Of a stretch of 64,000 nt of DNA, positions 22,904 to 34,628 are shown piece after piece. The notes beneath the pieces are model-generated. The model made no database searches. It saw nothing but the letters and a program-made list of their open reading frames with translations, and was not told the origin of the DNA. Numbering within the stretch: the stretch's first letter is position 1; each line of letters opens with the position of its first letter. Position numbers and translations under genes: made by a program. This stretch comes from Chamaecyparis obtusa (taxonomy: Eukaryota; Streptophyta; Pinopsida; Cupressales; Cupressaceae), in the NCBI GenBank assembly GCA_027943335.1, contig BSBK01009264.1:186001-250000 (forward strand), in the 5' to 3' direction.

Positions 22904-24181
22904 TGTAGACACCTAGGAATAATTCCTACTAATTAAATTTATTTAATTAATAATCTCTGTGACATTGAAATTAATTTTAATTAAATAATTGTTATTGTAA
23001 TATTCCTCTACCCATTTAATTATAATTATTTAGTTAACTTAGGTTCACTACCTAAGTATTTGATTTTAATTTAAATACTCCCCCTCTCTAATGTATTCAA
23101 TTTATTTTAATACATATCCCTCCATAAATCCCCTTTTGAATAAATCTCTATTTATTTAAATCTCTCCAAATCCTAATATTCTCCTAATCATGGATTAATC
23201 TAAATCTAATTAAAATTAATCTAAATCCCTACCTAAAGCCGAGCCTACATGCATGAGCTTACTTTCTAAACTTACTCTCCCACTTAATCATTCCTTTAAT
23301 CTCACCGAGAAAGTGATTCCTAGCCTCAATAGAGATAATAAGTTTCTCACACATGGGTGAGACAGTCTTCCCAAGGAAGCCACCCAGCTTCCTTAAATGC
23401 TCTTACAGCCTTGTACCCTTCACTCTTCCCCAAACTTACTCACACATGCGTGAGGAACCTTGAGCCACTCAACCTTAAATGCTCATCTTATCTCAACTTG
23501 AACTTTCAAATTAACCCTTCCCTCTAGCCCATGTGTCTCCTATGTTGATGCCACATAGGTGCCACCTCATCCAAGCCCTCTCTCTCCTCCCAAATATATA
23601 TAAATAAAGGCCCTTCCATGAGAGAATAACCTTTCAATTTCATACATTTTTATCATGTTTGTTTAGCTCTAGAATTCTATAGCATTTTAGCATGTTATTT
23701 TCTTTGTTCTTGCTTTCAATTCTGAGATTACATAGCATAATATAAATGGATAATGAATCTTAGTTTCCTTTTTGCATTCTAATTTCCTTTCAACTTTAGT
23801 CACACATCATTCTTAATGGTTAAAGAATCCCAATCTTGTATTTCATATCATTTTGAGCTTAAATCTTAATCATTTTCATCATTGGAACCCTTGTTGCAAG
23901 CTAGTTCTTCATACTAGTTTCTTGCATCATTTGAGGTCTCCTTTGGCTTTCATTTAGGATCTAATCATCTTAATATTGCATTGGGGATACTCTCATTATG
24001 CTTGGAGAGAACATCCACATTCTCCTAAAAATAGAAAATCAAACAGGGCTTGTGTGTTCCTATTTTGGCTCAATCAGAGGTGATGTGTATTGAATTTCTT
24101 GTTATATGTTGCATGCATGTTTTTCAATAATATTTGAGTGAATATGAATTCTCCCAAAAGGTTAGGTTCAACACATCTACA
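22904..24181 (+). repeat. Well-bounded LTR, TGTAGA...TCTACA
   Basis: 1,278 bp. It starts TGTAGACACC and ends TCTACA, a perfect 6-bp terminal inverted repeat, with a purine tract before it and a PBS-like sequence after it. A core promoter, TATATATAAATAAAGG, sits at about 23595-23610. No second copy is in the window. LTR style (TGTAGA, long, AT-rich U3) fits a gypsy element. Confidence 0.75.
23595..23610 (+). promoter_or_regulatory. TATA box of LTR
   Basis: TATATATAAATAAAGG, about 690 bp into the LTR, is the best core-promoter candidate and is followed by a C/T-rich start region. Confidence 0.55.
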
Positions 24182-24211
24182 TTTTTGAAAGCTCGGTGGA
24201 ACCCTGACCAT
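24182..24211 (+). promoter_or_regulatory. PBS-like sequence after LTR
   Basis: TTTTTGAAAGCTCGGTGGAA (24182-24201), followed by CCCTGACCAT. It is placed exactly where a primer binding site should be and has the GCxCGGTGG-like core seen after Tat/Athila LTRs. The tRNA is not assigned. Confidence 0.4.
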
Positions 24212-25138
24212 GCAAATTTTCTCGCTCTTTAAGGGTTTCCATCAACCATTCCCAAAACTTTGACAAATCTTGTACTAGCATGTGAGAATCCTAGTATGAG
24301 TAAAATCATTATGGCCCTGTTTATTCATGCTAGACACATGTGTAACTCATAATGTGCATGGTACTAACTCATATTGGACTTCTTTTCATTATGTCTACTT
24401 TGTGACTGCATTCTTTTTGGCCCTATTGGATCGTATTGCAACCCCTGTATATTCATATGGAACATGGTATAATCTCGTATTGGAACTCTATTTTACGTGT
24501 TTTCTCATACTGTTATGCATTTTTTCTCATATGAATTTGCACACAAAATTCTCCTTCTCTATTTTCTCATATCAGAAACAAAGAGAAAGTATAGGGCCTC
24601 AAATCATAATGTTTTTGGATTATCGTGATTGTTATGGTTTAATATTGTCCTTGACCATCTTCTTTGCAGGTTCTAAATTTTTTTTGTTGGGAATATCACT
24701 AAAAGAACTCTTTTCAAATCCATTAACACTTCAAACTACTAATTCTTTTGCTTTAGGGTGCTTTCCAAAGAATCATCTCAAAACTACTAATATATCTATC
24801 TTGTAGCTTGCCTAGGAGATAAGAACAAACTTTGTGTCTTCATTAATATTTTTTTCGGCACCTTAATAAAAGTTAACTTGAATTTTTTTGTCAAGTTGTA
24901 GGGGATTATTCTCTTTTCTCTTTGAGACAATAAAAAACCTAAACCCATTTGGTATTATACTTTAATAGGAACTTTGAGAAAGAACAAGTGTGTTTGATGT
25001 GTTTAGGAGAAAAAAATATTGGTTAGGAGAGTATACTCTTTTCCCCTTGAGGGAAAATAATAAATATAGACTCCTCTCATTTCCAATCCATGATTTTAAT
25101 TTCATCATTTAGATGGGCTTATCGGTGAGGTAAAATGA
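24212..25138 (+). other. Leader-like region with one uncharacterised open frame
   Basis: Contains a 159-codon open frame at 24327-24806. It is rich in Phe, Leu, Tyr and Ser, with two hydrophobic stretches (about residues 25-40 and 55-75) that could be membrane segments. It resembles nothing I know, and T-rich DNA produces such frames by chance. The rest has stops in all frames. The region is cut at 25138 by insertion of element A. Confidence 0.3.
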
Positions 25139-26031
25139 TGTAGACCAAGGCATGGAGGATCCAATTAAGGATAGTCCAGCCTTGCAACTTCAGAACAACA
25201 CAATGAATAACTCAACACAACAAATGTTTTCAACTCAATTTTTATTAACATGCTCAACTGTAAGGCCTTCCGAGTTAAGGCCAATTACAATAAAAAACAA
25301 GTTCTTCAAGATCCACACAGATCCAACACAATCTCAGCTAGTTCATCTCTGGAAACTATGAGCAACTGATGAAAACCATAAGGAAGATCTAAACTTGACC
25401 TCGCAAGACTCCAAGCAATATCCTTGTTCCCAAGCCTCAACCACTAGCTCTGCTACAAAAAAACTATTAGAAATCAATCTGATCTGCAAGATCTCACAGG
25501 ATATTTTCCACAACTTCACCACTCAAATATGACCCAAAAACTACTAACTGATCATCTAGATCTGCCCCTAAACAACTACCCAAACATCCTATAAATAATA
25601 ATCATTAGTCATAAGTCAGCTGGATGAAACCATCAAGTCCTCATAACAAATATTAAATGCAATACAAGTCAGCTCATAAATTTCCTTACAAACATTTAAT
25701 TCAACATGTCGGCCTGTAACAATAGATACCAACATTAAATGCACCAAGTCAGCCCAACAAATCACATAGAACTCCAGTTGGTAAACCAAAACTACCAATC
25801 ACTAGTGAAATAACCAAGCATGCCAAGCATCGACGAGCACCAGTGTTGACTAAGCACTGCAGGCATCACTAAGTAACACTTTCACCAAGCACTAGAGGTT
25901 ACCAAGTTCCTTCAGTGACCGAGCTTCCTTCAATGATGGAGACTATCGATCAAGGCTGCAACCGAGTAACACCAGCCAAACACACACCTCCCATGAAGAT
26001 TCACTAAGTACCCAAGAATGACCCTGCATCA
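25139..26031 (-). repeat. 3' LTR of element A
   Basis: 893 bp, the left-hand copy in window coordinates. Minus-strand ends are TGATGCAGGG and GGTCTACA. Same sequence order as 28013-28867. Confidence 0.85.
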
Positions 26032-26099
26032 CACACCCCATGTTTGAAAAGATGTTCATATGTGAGAAGAACATCTTCCAAGATTCAGCACATAAACCC

Positions 26100-26640
26100 T
26101 GAACTGGGTCTTCACATACAAGTCCTCCACCTTTTCAGTTTGCATATATTTCCACTTCAAATTTCTCTATCTATTCATGTCTTTCATCAACAATACACAA
26201 GTTTGTCCTTCACATTGATCAACCATAACTTCAGGATCCACCAACTCAACTCGGCTACCAATACTCAGGCTTCTCCTACTGACCATTGTATCCAGGAAAG
26301 GCATCAGGGAAAACTTCTTGTCATCCTTCTCAATAGTAAACACATTTCTGACACAATCATACATAGCTTTGCAATCATATTGCCAAGGTCTACCAAGCAA
26401 TATATCACAACTATTCATCTTCACAATATCACATAACACAAGATCCTTATACTGGCCAATCTGAACATGAATAAAAAATTGTTCTCTTACTTCTGAAGCA
26501 TGAACATCTTGCAACTAGCCAATCCTATAAGGACAAGGATGCTTCACTCCATTCAACCCAAGTTTCTGAACCATGTTCTCAGCAACAAGGTTATTAGTAC
26601 TACCACTGTCAACAATAACATCACAGAGTTTACCTCTAGA
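26100..26640 (-). pseudogene. Gypsy aspartic protease, element A
   Basis: Retropepsin domain. Minus-strand reading gives L-C-D-V-I-V-D-S-G-S-T-N-N-L-V (about 26620-26576) with an intact D-S-G. The V-C/L-C-D-I-V segment and I-L-L-G-R-P-W-Q-Y-D (about 26400-26371) follow, the latter the family's substrate-flap/closing motif. One 115-codon piece (26514-26167) is open, and a stop separates it from the active-site part. The 3' LTR follows directly, so this is the last domain of the element. The same domain is seen in B (near 42800) and C (near 54500). Confidence 0.75.
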
Positions 26641-27990
26641 CTTGCATCAGGTCCTAAACAAGTTACTCCTCTGACAAGGTTCCTCCTTTGTACCGAACAA
26701 TGTTCGTCGAAGTAGCAAGTTCTTAGATTCAAGTTCATTCTCATTCACCATAGTAGCTCATTGCTCACCAAGCTTCTTCTATGTGCACTCAAAAGAATAG
26801 TGTCCTTCCTCTCCATAGTTATAGAAAGTACCCTTAAAGATAAATCTACTTGTCTTCTTCTTCGGTTCTACTAGTTTTTGTTCATCTTCTGCATCAGTCA
26901 GTTTATCCTTCACCGAGTGATCAATCTTTTCCTTCCCTTGGGAGTTACTATGTTGTTTCCTCTTCAACTTATCTTCTGCCTTCAAATCATACTGATAAGC
27001 ATCTTCAATAGAATCAATCTATAGCATACCAAGCTCATCCTGAATATTCAATCTCAAACCATTCACATACCAAGCTACCTTTTCCTTACCAAGCTCTTGG
27101 TGTCGAGACCGAATATTAAGTTTGTAGAACTCCTCAGTATAATCTTCAATAGACAAATCCTTCTATTTCAGATTCTGCAACTTCTTAAACAAGTTTAGCT
27201 CATAGTCCACTAGTATGAACTTAGATTTCAATTTTGTCACCATCAACCTCCACCGATTGATCTTCATTTTACCTTCATCTTCTCTATCTCTTTGTATTTC
27301 CTTACACCAGAGAGAAGCATGTCCTTTCAACTTAGTCTATGTCAATCTCACATGAAGAGGATCTCCAATTTCTTCCAGCTCAAAGAAATCTTCAAGTTCA
27401 CCAATCCAATCAATCAAGTTCTCAGGTTTCAAAGTACCAGAGAAAGTAGAAACTTTCATTTGGTAACTGAGCTCCAAATCTAGGAAACTGAGCAGTTATG
27501 TCTTCACCAGATCTATCTCTCTGGTCATCACCACTAGATCCAGTAACTTCAAAGTCTTCAGTAGCTTCCTCATAACCATCTTCAGTACCAAAATTCTAGG
27601 GTACACCAGTAACAACTCTCATGATCTCGATGACCATGTCATTCTTCATCAACTCCATCTAAGATCTAAAATCTGATTTCACCTTCTATGTAATCCTAGA
27701 TTCCATAGTATCACATAGATCTACAATTACTCTAGGGTCCAATCTTATTGGAGGTATCTTTAAAGATAAGAGAAAAACCCTCTTCAACAAACCTACACTG
27801 ACCATCTTGTGGTAATCTCAAAGTTGTATGCAAGTTAGATCTCAACCTGCTACCTTGCACAAACAACTAGGGAAAAATCTACAAGTTTAGTGCCATGGAT
27901 CTGCAACCAGGTCATATGATCTCTTCACCAACAAGATCAACTTTGCAAGATCAGCCTTGCTAGGTCAACCTTCACTCCAACAAGATCAAA
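26641..27990 (-). pseudogene. Gypsy gag, element A
   Basis: Capsid and nucleocapsid of element A, read on the minus strand from near the PBS. Helical gag text such as M-V-T-K-L-K-S-K-F and Y-E-L-N-L-F-K-K-L-Q-N-L-K (about 27240-27170) is shared with C (near 55130) and more distantly with B. After a Lys-rich linker comes a zinc-knuckle site reading F-Y-N-Y-G-E-E-G-H-Y-S-F-E-C (about 26830-26783). His and the last Cys remain, but the first two Cys are Phe and Tyr. Stops break it repeatedly. Confidence 0.7.
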
Positions 27991-27995
27991 CCTTC

Positions 27996-28007
27996 GCTCT
28001 GATACCA
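27996..28007 (-). promoter_or_regulatory. Initiator-Met tRNA primer binding site, element A
   Basis: The minus strand reads TGGTATCAGAGC, a perfect match to the commonest plant PBS. It lies 5 nt inside the end of the 5' LTR and fixes the orientation of the element. Confidence 0.92.
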
Positions 28008-28012
28008 CCTAA

Positions 28013-28867
28013 CACAGACTAGGGCATGGAGGATCCAATTAAGGATAGTCTAGCCTGGCAGCTTCAAAAACAACATAGTAGATACCTCAACACAACAGAT
28101 GTTTTCAACTCAATTTTAATTAACATGCCCAGCTGTAAGGCCTTCTGGGTTATGGCCAATTACAATCAGAAACAAGTTCTTCAAGATCCACATAGATCCA
28201 ACACAATCACATCTAGTTCTTCTCTGAAAACTATCAGCAACTAATGAAAACCCTACAGAAGATCTAAACTTGAGCTCCCAAGCCTCAACCACTAGCTTTG
28301 CTACAAACAAACTATCAGAAATCAATCTGATCTGCAAGATCTTGTAGGATCTTTTCCACAACTTCACCACTCAAATCTATCCCATAAACTACTATCTAAT
28401 CATTCAGATCTTCCCCTAAACAACTACCCAAACATTCTATAAATACTAATCATCAGCCACAAGTTGGTTGGATAAAACCATTAACTCCTAAAAAATATTA
28501 AATGCAATACAAGTCAGCTCATAAATTATCTTACAAATATTTATTTCAACATGTTGGCCTGTAAAAATAGCTACCAACATTAAATGCACCAAGTCTACCC
28601 AATAAATCACACAGAACTCTAGTTGGTAAACTAGAACTACCGAGCACCAGTGTCCACCGAGCATCGCAGGCATCACCGAGTAACACTTTCACCGAGCATT
28701 AGAGGTTACTGAGTTCCTTCAGTGATTGAGCTTCCTTCAATGACTGAGACCATCGGTCAAGGCTGCAACCGAGTAACACCGGCCAAACACACACCTCCCA
28801 TGCAGGTTCATCGAGTACCCAAGAATGCCCCTACATAATAAAAATATCTCGAGAATGACCCACATCA
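28013..28867 (-). repeat. 5' LTR of element A
   Basis: 855 bp, the right-hand copy. It contains five ACCGAG (minus strand CTCGGT) motifs between 28640 and 28775. It carries a short insertion near its minus-strand start compared with the other copy, and its inner terminus has mutated. Confidence 0.85.
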
Positions 28868-29875
28868 TAATGAGGTGTTAGCCCACCACTCCAACTGAGT
28901 TTAATCAAATTTTATTTTTGAGGTTAAAACCTCAGAATCCAGATGACATTTGAGCTTATAATTAGCTCTCACCTAACACATTAATAGGTCCTTGGAGTCC
29001 AAATTATGTTTATGTGACTAATTGTACCAAATTTATTTGTGGTTGGATATTTGCATAAATCACACTTGCACAGATGCAAAGAGTGTTTTGAATGAAGACC
29101 CTTACTAAAACCCATTAGATAGAACCTAGTAGGTTCACCCCCAAACATTTGATAATCCAAGTGCAAGGAGGATAGTAACCTCCTCAAGACACTCACCATA
29201 TCATGCCTTCCTAAGAATTTGGAGTCGGATAATACAACATCATGACTGGAGCCATTGTGTGCTTGGTGATGGTCATATTCTGAATAGCTCTTTAAGTGTA
29301 CCTAAGTCTATGAGTGAATATTTTCATACTCAACCAACTCCTTAGGGTAGAAAGTGTGTTTGACTATTTGCAACAACCTATTAGAAACACATGCATGTCC
29401 AAAACATTGTCAACATCATTATCAAAATTTCTTGTCTCCCACAAGGTTTCTTTGTCCCTTGCCCAATTGTCTTTAGACATGTGCCTATTATCTTTTGATT
29501 TGAATGCTAGAAAGTGAGCCCTTTATCATTGAAGAGATCAACCCAAGAAAGAACATCCAAAATTTGGTTCCCTAAAGCTGTTAAGATCATTTGTCCCAAC
29601 CACCATCCTTTCAAGATATGACCAATTTTATAAAGCACAAGAAAGCCAAGTTAATAATTGTTTGTGTTTATCAAGAGAAGAAAGTTACATAATACAAACT
29701 CAAGGATCATCAACCCACCATAACCACAATCAAAGAAGAGAACAAGTATCACAAAAAACTTGATAGAGTAACCTACAATTATAAGATCATGAATTTTTGA
29801 GCATGCTTCCTGATTAATCATCATTTTGTTACCCATGAATGTGAATAATAATTGGCATATCACATACCACATCCT
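28868..29875. other. Non-coding flank between elements A and F
   Basis: It appears to continue the DNA found left of 25138 (the same AATGA junction). There is no coding or repeat that I can recognise. The border with the F fragment near 29875 is abrupt, suggesting truncation or a deletion. Confidence 0.4.
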
Positions 29876-31296
29876 TTGGAGGAAATAAAACAATGTCTAA
29901 ATCATTTTATAAATAGATGAGAAAGGAATTTGAGATGTCTAGGATTGGAGAGATTAAATTCTTTGTTGTACTTCAAATTTAACAAGATAAAGATGGGATC
30001 TACATCACACAATCAGAGTATATCAAGGATATCCTAAAGACATTCAATATGGAAGAATCAAAACTAGTTTTAACATAGATGGCTACTAGTTAGTAATTGT
30101 TAAAGGAAGATGAATCAAAGGAAGTTAATGAGACTCTTTACTGATCCATGATTGGCAAGTTACAGTATGATGTACATAGAAAACTTGATATTGCTCATGC
30201 TATTAGTATTGTTGTAAGGTTTTTGCAAACACAAAGGAAAAATACATGTTTCCATTTAAAAGGATATGTAGATATCTATAAGGAATGGAGGACTATGGAT
30301 TATGGTACAAGATGAATGAAGATTTTAATGTAAAGGTATATACTGATGTTGATTGTGCATGTAATGTTGATTACAAAAAAAGTACAAGTGGAGACACTTT
30401 ATTTTTAGGAGAAATTATAGTGACATGGTTAAGAAAGAAACAAAGTTGCATTTCATACTCTACTACTAAAGCTGAGTATGTTGATGTAGCTGTCAATTGT
30501 TCAAACATAGTGTGGATCAATAAATAATTTGAAGGTATGCAAGAAGATATTAATAATCCTATTACTATTTACTTTAATAACACAAGTGCCATTAACATAT
30601 CAAAGAATCCAGTGACGCATAAAAAGATGAAGCATATTTATATCAAGTATCACTACTTGAGAGAGAAAGTACACAAAAAGTATGTAATATTGGAGTATGT
30701 GAAATCAAAGGAACATATAGCTGATATATTTACCAAACCACTATCGAAGGATTATTTTAAGTATCTCTAAGGTAATTTAGGGGTTCTACTCCTATCCAAT
30801 ATTCACTAAGGAAAGATGTATGCTACATCAATTTAGGAACTCATTAGAATATCTATTTTGTGATTTGATGCTAGTGTTCCTTCTTTGGATGAAGCCTAAA
30901 GTTGTGGAAAATGTTTATGAAAGAAATGAGAAATCTATACATTTGAGGTACAAATTGAGAAGAATATATGTCTTTGGCATTGTTGACAAAGAGGGAGAAT
31001 AATTATTGATGACTGGAAAGAGAAAATAATATGGTAGGAAAAGAATGATAGTGAGTGAGACACATAATTTGCAAACATAGAAGATCAGAAAAAGAAGTTA
31101 AAGATGGAAAGTAAAGAAGATCTATTGAAGGATGATATTTCTAGTGATAGAGGGAGAAAATAAATAAAATAATCAAGAAATGAAGAAGTTACAACTTAGA
31201 GCGAGTAAAGGAAAAATAATGATAGTGAAATGTCACCATCATCAATTAAATAGTAAAGATTGTTAATGTGTTTCCATCAATGCCAAATAGGGAGAT
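29876..31296 (+). pseudogene. Ty1/copia pol 3' end: RT tail and RNase H, element F
   Basis: Copia pol remnant. From 29876 to 30284 is the end of RT: M-S-K-S-F-Y-K, F-E-M-S-R-I-G-E-I-K-F-F (about 29928-29963), then S-M-I-G-K-L-Q-Y, all typical of the copia RT end. RNase H is at 30285-30770 in two open pieces. Y-T-D-V-D-C-A (about 30339) holds the first Asp, S-T-T-K-A-E-Y (about 30461) the Glu, and H-K-K-M-K-H-I the end motif, closing with A-D-I-F-T-K-P-L (about 30720). A run KEGE with GAGGGAGAAT at about 30990 is a first purine tract. Non-coding DNA to 31296 follows, ending in a second tract. Everything 5' of 29876 is missing. Confidence 0.85.
31285..31296 (+). promoter_or_regulatory. Polypurine tract of element F
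   Basis: AAATAGGGAGAT sits directly before the LTR start, within a longer junction phrase (TCAATGCCAAATAGGGAGAT) shared with elements D and E. Confidence 0.7.
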
Positions 31297-32796
31297 TGCT
31301 ACTATAATTGATAGTAATGTTAGAGATTGATTAACTGATGGTGATCATGATGAAGAATGACCAAGATCATAGGAACATAAGATAGTACAATGATTAGATC
31401 AACTATTATCTTTTCATTGATGTGAAGAAATTGATATTTGATTTATATTATGTTTCCATATCATTCAGAGTATGATATAAGTTGAGTAAAGTTATGGAGA
31501 AATAGAAGTGAAATGTTGAGAAGATGAAAAACTTAATTGGGAAAATGATATAAATTACAAAATGCTAAGGTTATGTTGATATATTTATTTTCTACCTAAC
31601 ATTTGATTATATTAGGTCGTTAAAGAATGATAATGAATATTAGTCAAGTCAGTAAGAAAAATAGTTTTGGCTACCGAGCAGGAAAGGTCATTTGGTAAAA
31701 GAAAAAAATAATTTGGTAAAAGAAAAGGAAAGTTTTGGTAAAGTGAGAAAAATTCAAGACACCATGCGGAAGGTTTTAGTCACCGAATGAAGTTAACTAA
31801 AATTTAGTTAAAGGACACTGAGCAAGGGACATAAATTTAAAACAAGGATGAGAACACCATTTAATAGATATGATGAGCTGGAATATTCTAATGATGAGGA
31901 AAGTTAGTTAAGAGATATACAGATAGAAAAATTTAAGATGATGATCTTTGGAAAATTTAAACAAAAAAAAGAGAAGGAACAAGTTTCAATAAAGTTCAAG
32001 TTCTGAGATGGTGATAAAATGAGTTACCGAGATCTAGATTCAATGAATAAGTTTGTGAAATGAATTGGATGGATGAGATTGATCAAAGGAAAACATAATA
32101 GAGGAGACTAAGTGGCAAAAAAAGGTCTATATAAAGGGTGATGTTGTATGAACAAATGGATGGCAAAGTTAAGAGTTGAAGAGTCACCGACTAATGTAGT
32201 GAAGAGGGAAAATATGGATTCTGAGTGGAAACAAAAAAATTGATGAAATGTTGAAACCAGTGGGAAGTGAAGATAAAGAGTGCACAAAGGATCTGATTAT
32301 GAAACGGATAGTTGTAAATCTAGAGGTCAATTTTTTTATTGTTTCTTATTAACATTTTTAATAGAGAAATCTCTTAATCGAGTGGACTTAAAAGTATTAT
32401 TTTTGAATCCTTGAAAAATGTAACATTCTAAATAGTTTTTGAAGCCATTTAACTAGGCCACCCCTAACAAGGTGAAGATCCTAACAGATCTGAGGTAAAT
32501 CCCTTGACCAGGTCACACTTGACAATGTGCATTGTAATCTTTAATAGGATTGGCTCTTAACTAAGAATACTTTAGAAGAGTATTTATTTAGTAGGTGATG
32601 ATTCCCATAGTGGTTTTTCCCAAAGCTAGGTATATGTGTTGAAGGACTAGTGTGAATTCTATTGTGATTGATAAAGTCTTTTTACTGCTCTCGATAAATA
32701 GTGAACTCTGTTTAACTTAGTTAGTTAGATAAAAGTTTTTAAGGTACAAAGAATCAAGGATTACTAATTCACCCCACTCTCTATAATCCAGCAGCA
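31297..32796 (+). repeat. 3' LTR of copia element F
   Basis: About 1.5 kb. It begins TGCTACTATAATTGATAG and ends near 32793-32796 with ...CCAGCA. Just before the end is AATTCACCCCACTCT, the end motif of many plant copia LTRs. A second LTR of the same family begins at 62925 in the same orientation. Contains ACCGAG/ACCGA motifs. Confidence 0.8.
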
Positions 32797-33450
32797 ATAT
32801 GCAAGATGTTAACACCATGTTCATAATTATGATTTGGATTCCTTAAACCTTCTACAATTAAAATGACCTTAGATTAGATTTTTCTTGTCCTAGCCATTGT
32901 TCTAATTTCTAAAGTCATTGGAAAGTTTTTGAACTTGCATAGGAGGGACACTTAAAACTTCATCTCAATCATGAGAAGAATGGGAATATTTACTCTTCAT
33001 GATAGTATTTATGTCACTAATATGCATGTTGGTCTCATCAATATTCCTAGGAAAAAGAGAGGACTCAAGATTCAAGAAACCCATATGTGTATAGCTTGTT
33101 CTAGTAGGAGTGTTATAAGTAGGAATCAAACTGATATAACTTATGCATAAGAGATTGAGAGGAAAATGAAATGTAATGAAATTTATAGGGTTTGAAAGAA
33201 ATATGTAATCCAAACAAAGGGAGATTTTTTATGAAAATAACATTTATCTATCAAATTCTAGCATGATATATAAAGGATATGCAACTAGATGTGATGAGAG
33301 GCATATACCATAGATCTAGATACAAAGAGATAAGATTATATATGTAGATGTTATTAATGAAAACAAGGAGTTCATGAAAAGAGGGTCTAACTACAAAAAA
33401 AAAGTTGGGTTCGCAAAATGTATAAAGGGTGAACTTATATATCTAGATTC
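32797..33450. other. Unassigned AT-rich DNA
   Basis: Between the F LTR and the foldback element. A minus-strand run open at 32965-33213 has no recognisable motif. Probably eroded repeat DNA. Confidence 0.4.
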
Positions 33451-33572
33451 TGTGATGCCCAAAATTTCGGGACACAACCCAACCAAATTTTTTTTTTTTT
33501 AAAAGGATAAAAGTGATACTTCCTATCTCTTAGATTTCAGGACACAACACAACCAAAATTTTGGGCATCACA
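33451..33572. mobile_element. 122-bp foldback element with GATTC duplication
   Basis: The left end TGTGATGCCCAAAATTT is matched by an inverted copy at the right end, AAATTTTGGGCATCACA. The centre holds a 12-base T run. GATTC flanks both sides (33446-33450 and 33573-33577). The TG...CA ends and 5-bp duplication look like an LTR-type insertion, and the inverted structure like a MITE. No coding. Confidence 0.7.
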
Positions 33573-34628
33573 GATTCATACAATGTACTAAGGCTATGAT
33601 ATGATATAATGAACACAACGAGATCTAGACACCAAATGAGAATTGAAATGTAATGTGTCAAGTTCAAAAAAATATAAAGAAGAAAATCATGAGCAATGCT
33701 AAAATGTAAATCAATTACCAAGATCTTGTGGTATACATTAGAATACAAACCCACCCTTAAAAAAATATGATTAGCATAACCAAAAGGAGGAAGAGTGCAA
33801 TAGAAAGATTTATGACCAAAGGAGTTTTGGTTTTCTAAGATAATACATGCGATATGATAAAGTATAAAGAATAGATATGATATAATAAAGTAAGTGAAAT
33901 GGAAAATAAGGAAGACTAAGTGCACCTGCAAAACAAGATGGAGAAGGTAGGAGTTTAAATCTAAATTGGATAGTCATTGGAATTTTAGATTCTGGTGTAA
34001 TTGTAGATTTGGAAGGAAAGCACCTAAATCTTTCTATGTTGAAATTTTCATCAAAAAGAGGTAGGGAAAAGTCACATTTCTAGGAATATGTAGACTTTTT
34101 GTTGACAAATTAGTTAGTTGACTTGTTCCTAGCAAAAAATGATAAAATTTTCCTTGATCATATAGATGGACTTGTAATACTTAGATCTAAAAACATATCT
34201 CTACAACCTATTCCTACAAATATAAAAATAGGGAAAAAGGTTGTGGAGAGGGTTTTTCCTTGGTAAAGCCCGTAATTAGGAATAAACCTTGAAATATACT
34301 ATAAATACATAAAGTAAAGTAATATAAACGCTAAATTATTGATTCACCTTGTATGAAACCCTCATGAAGGGATGTAATAATATTTTAAATTCATGAAGTT
34401 TCTTAAATGTACTTGGAATCCAAGGAGTTGACCTTGGAATGAGATGTATAATCAAGGATGCACTAAAAAATGCATGGATCTATGATTCTGACTCCTAGAT
34501 TTAAAATGATGATATGCTTGATAACCACATGAAGAGAGAGATGGATGTATGGATCTTCTTTCTTGATTGATAATTACTCTAATTTTCCATCATGGGAGAG
34601 ATATTTCAATTAATTGGATAATATTTAT
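33573..34628 (-). repeat. Old gypsy-type LTR R1, segment 1
   Basis: First of three pieces of one LTR-like sequence, alignable from about 33680 with 51807-52742 (shared text such as ACAAACCCACCCTTAA, then AACCAAAAGGAGGAAG). It is interrupted at 34628 by a TIR transposon. Orientation is inferred as minus from the TGTAGCATCC terminus at 49804. The left boundary is uncertain because the foldback element sits there. The minus-strand open run at 33530-33931 is not gene-like. Confidence 0.6.

Larger units (their letters stand above)
25139..28867 (-). mobile_element. Gypsy element A, gag-protease only
   Basis: A 3.7 kb LTR element on the minus strand. Direct repeats at 25139-26031 and 28013-28867 are alignable throughout. 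The minus-strand start is TGATGCAGG/TGATGTGGG and the better end is GGTCTACA. A classic initiator-Met PBS lies inside the right-hand (5') LTR. The interior encodes gag, a CCHC remnant and protease, and then reaches the 3' LTR within about 140 bp, so RT, RNase H and integrase are missing. AATGA occurs at both outer junctions (25134-25138 and 28869-28873, one base off). It is non-autonomous or internally deleted. Confidence 0.88.

Noticed and set aside
24327..24806. 159-codon frame as a membrane protein gene
   Set aside because: Hydrophobic composition follows from T-rich DNA. No start context, partner or family support; kept only as a note in the leader feature.
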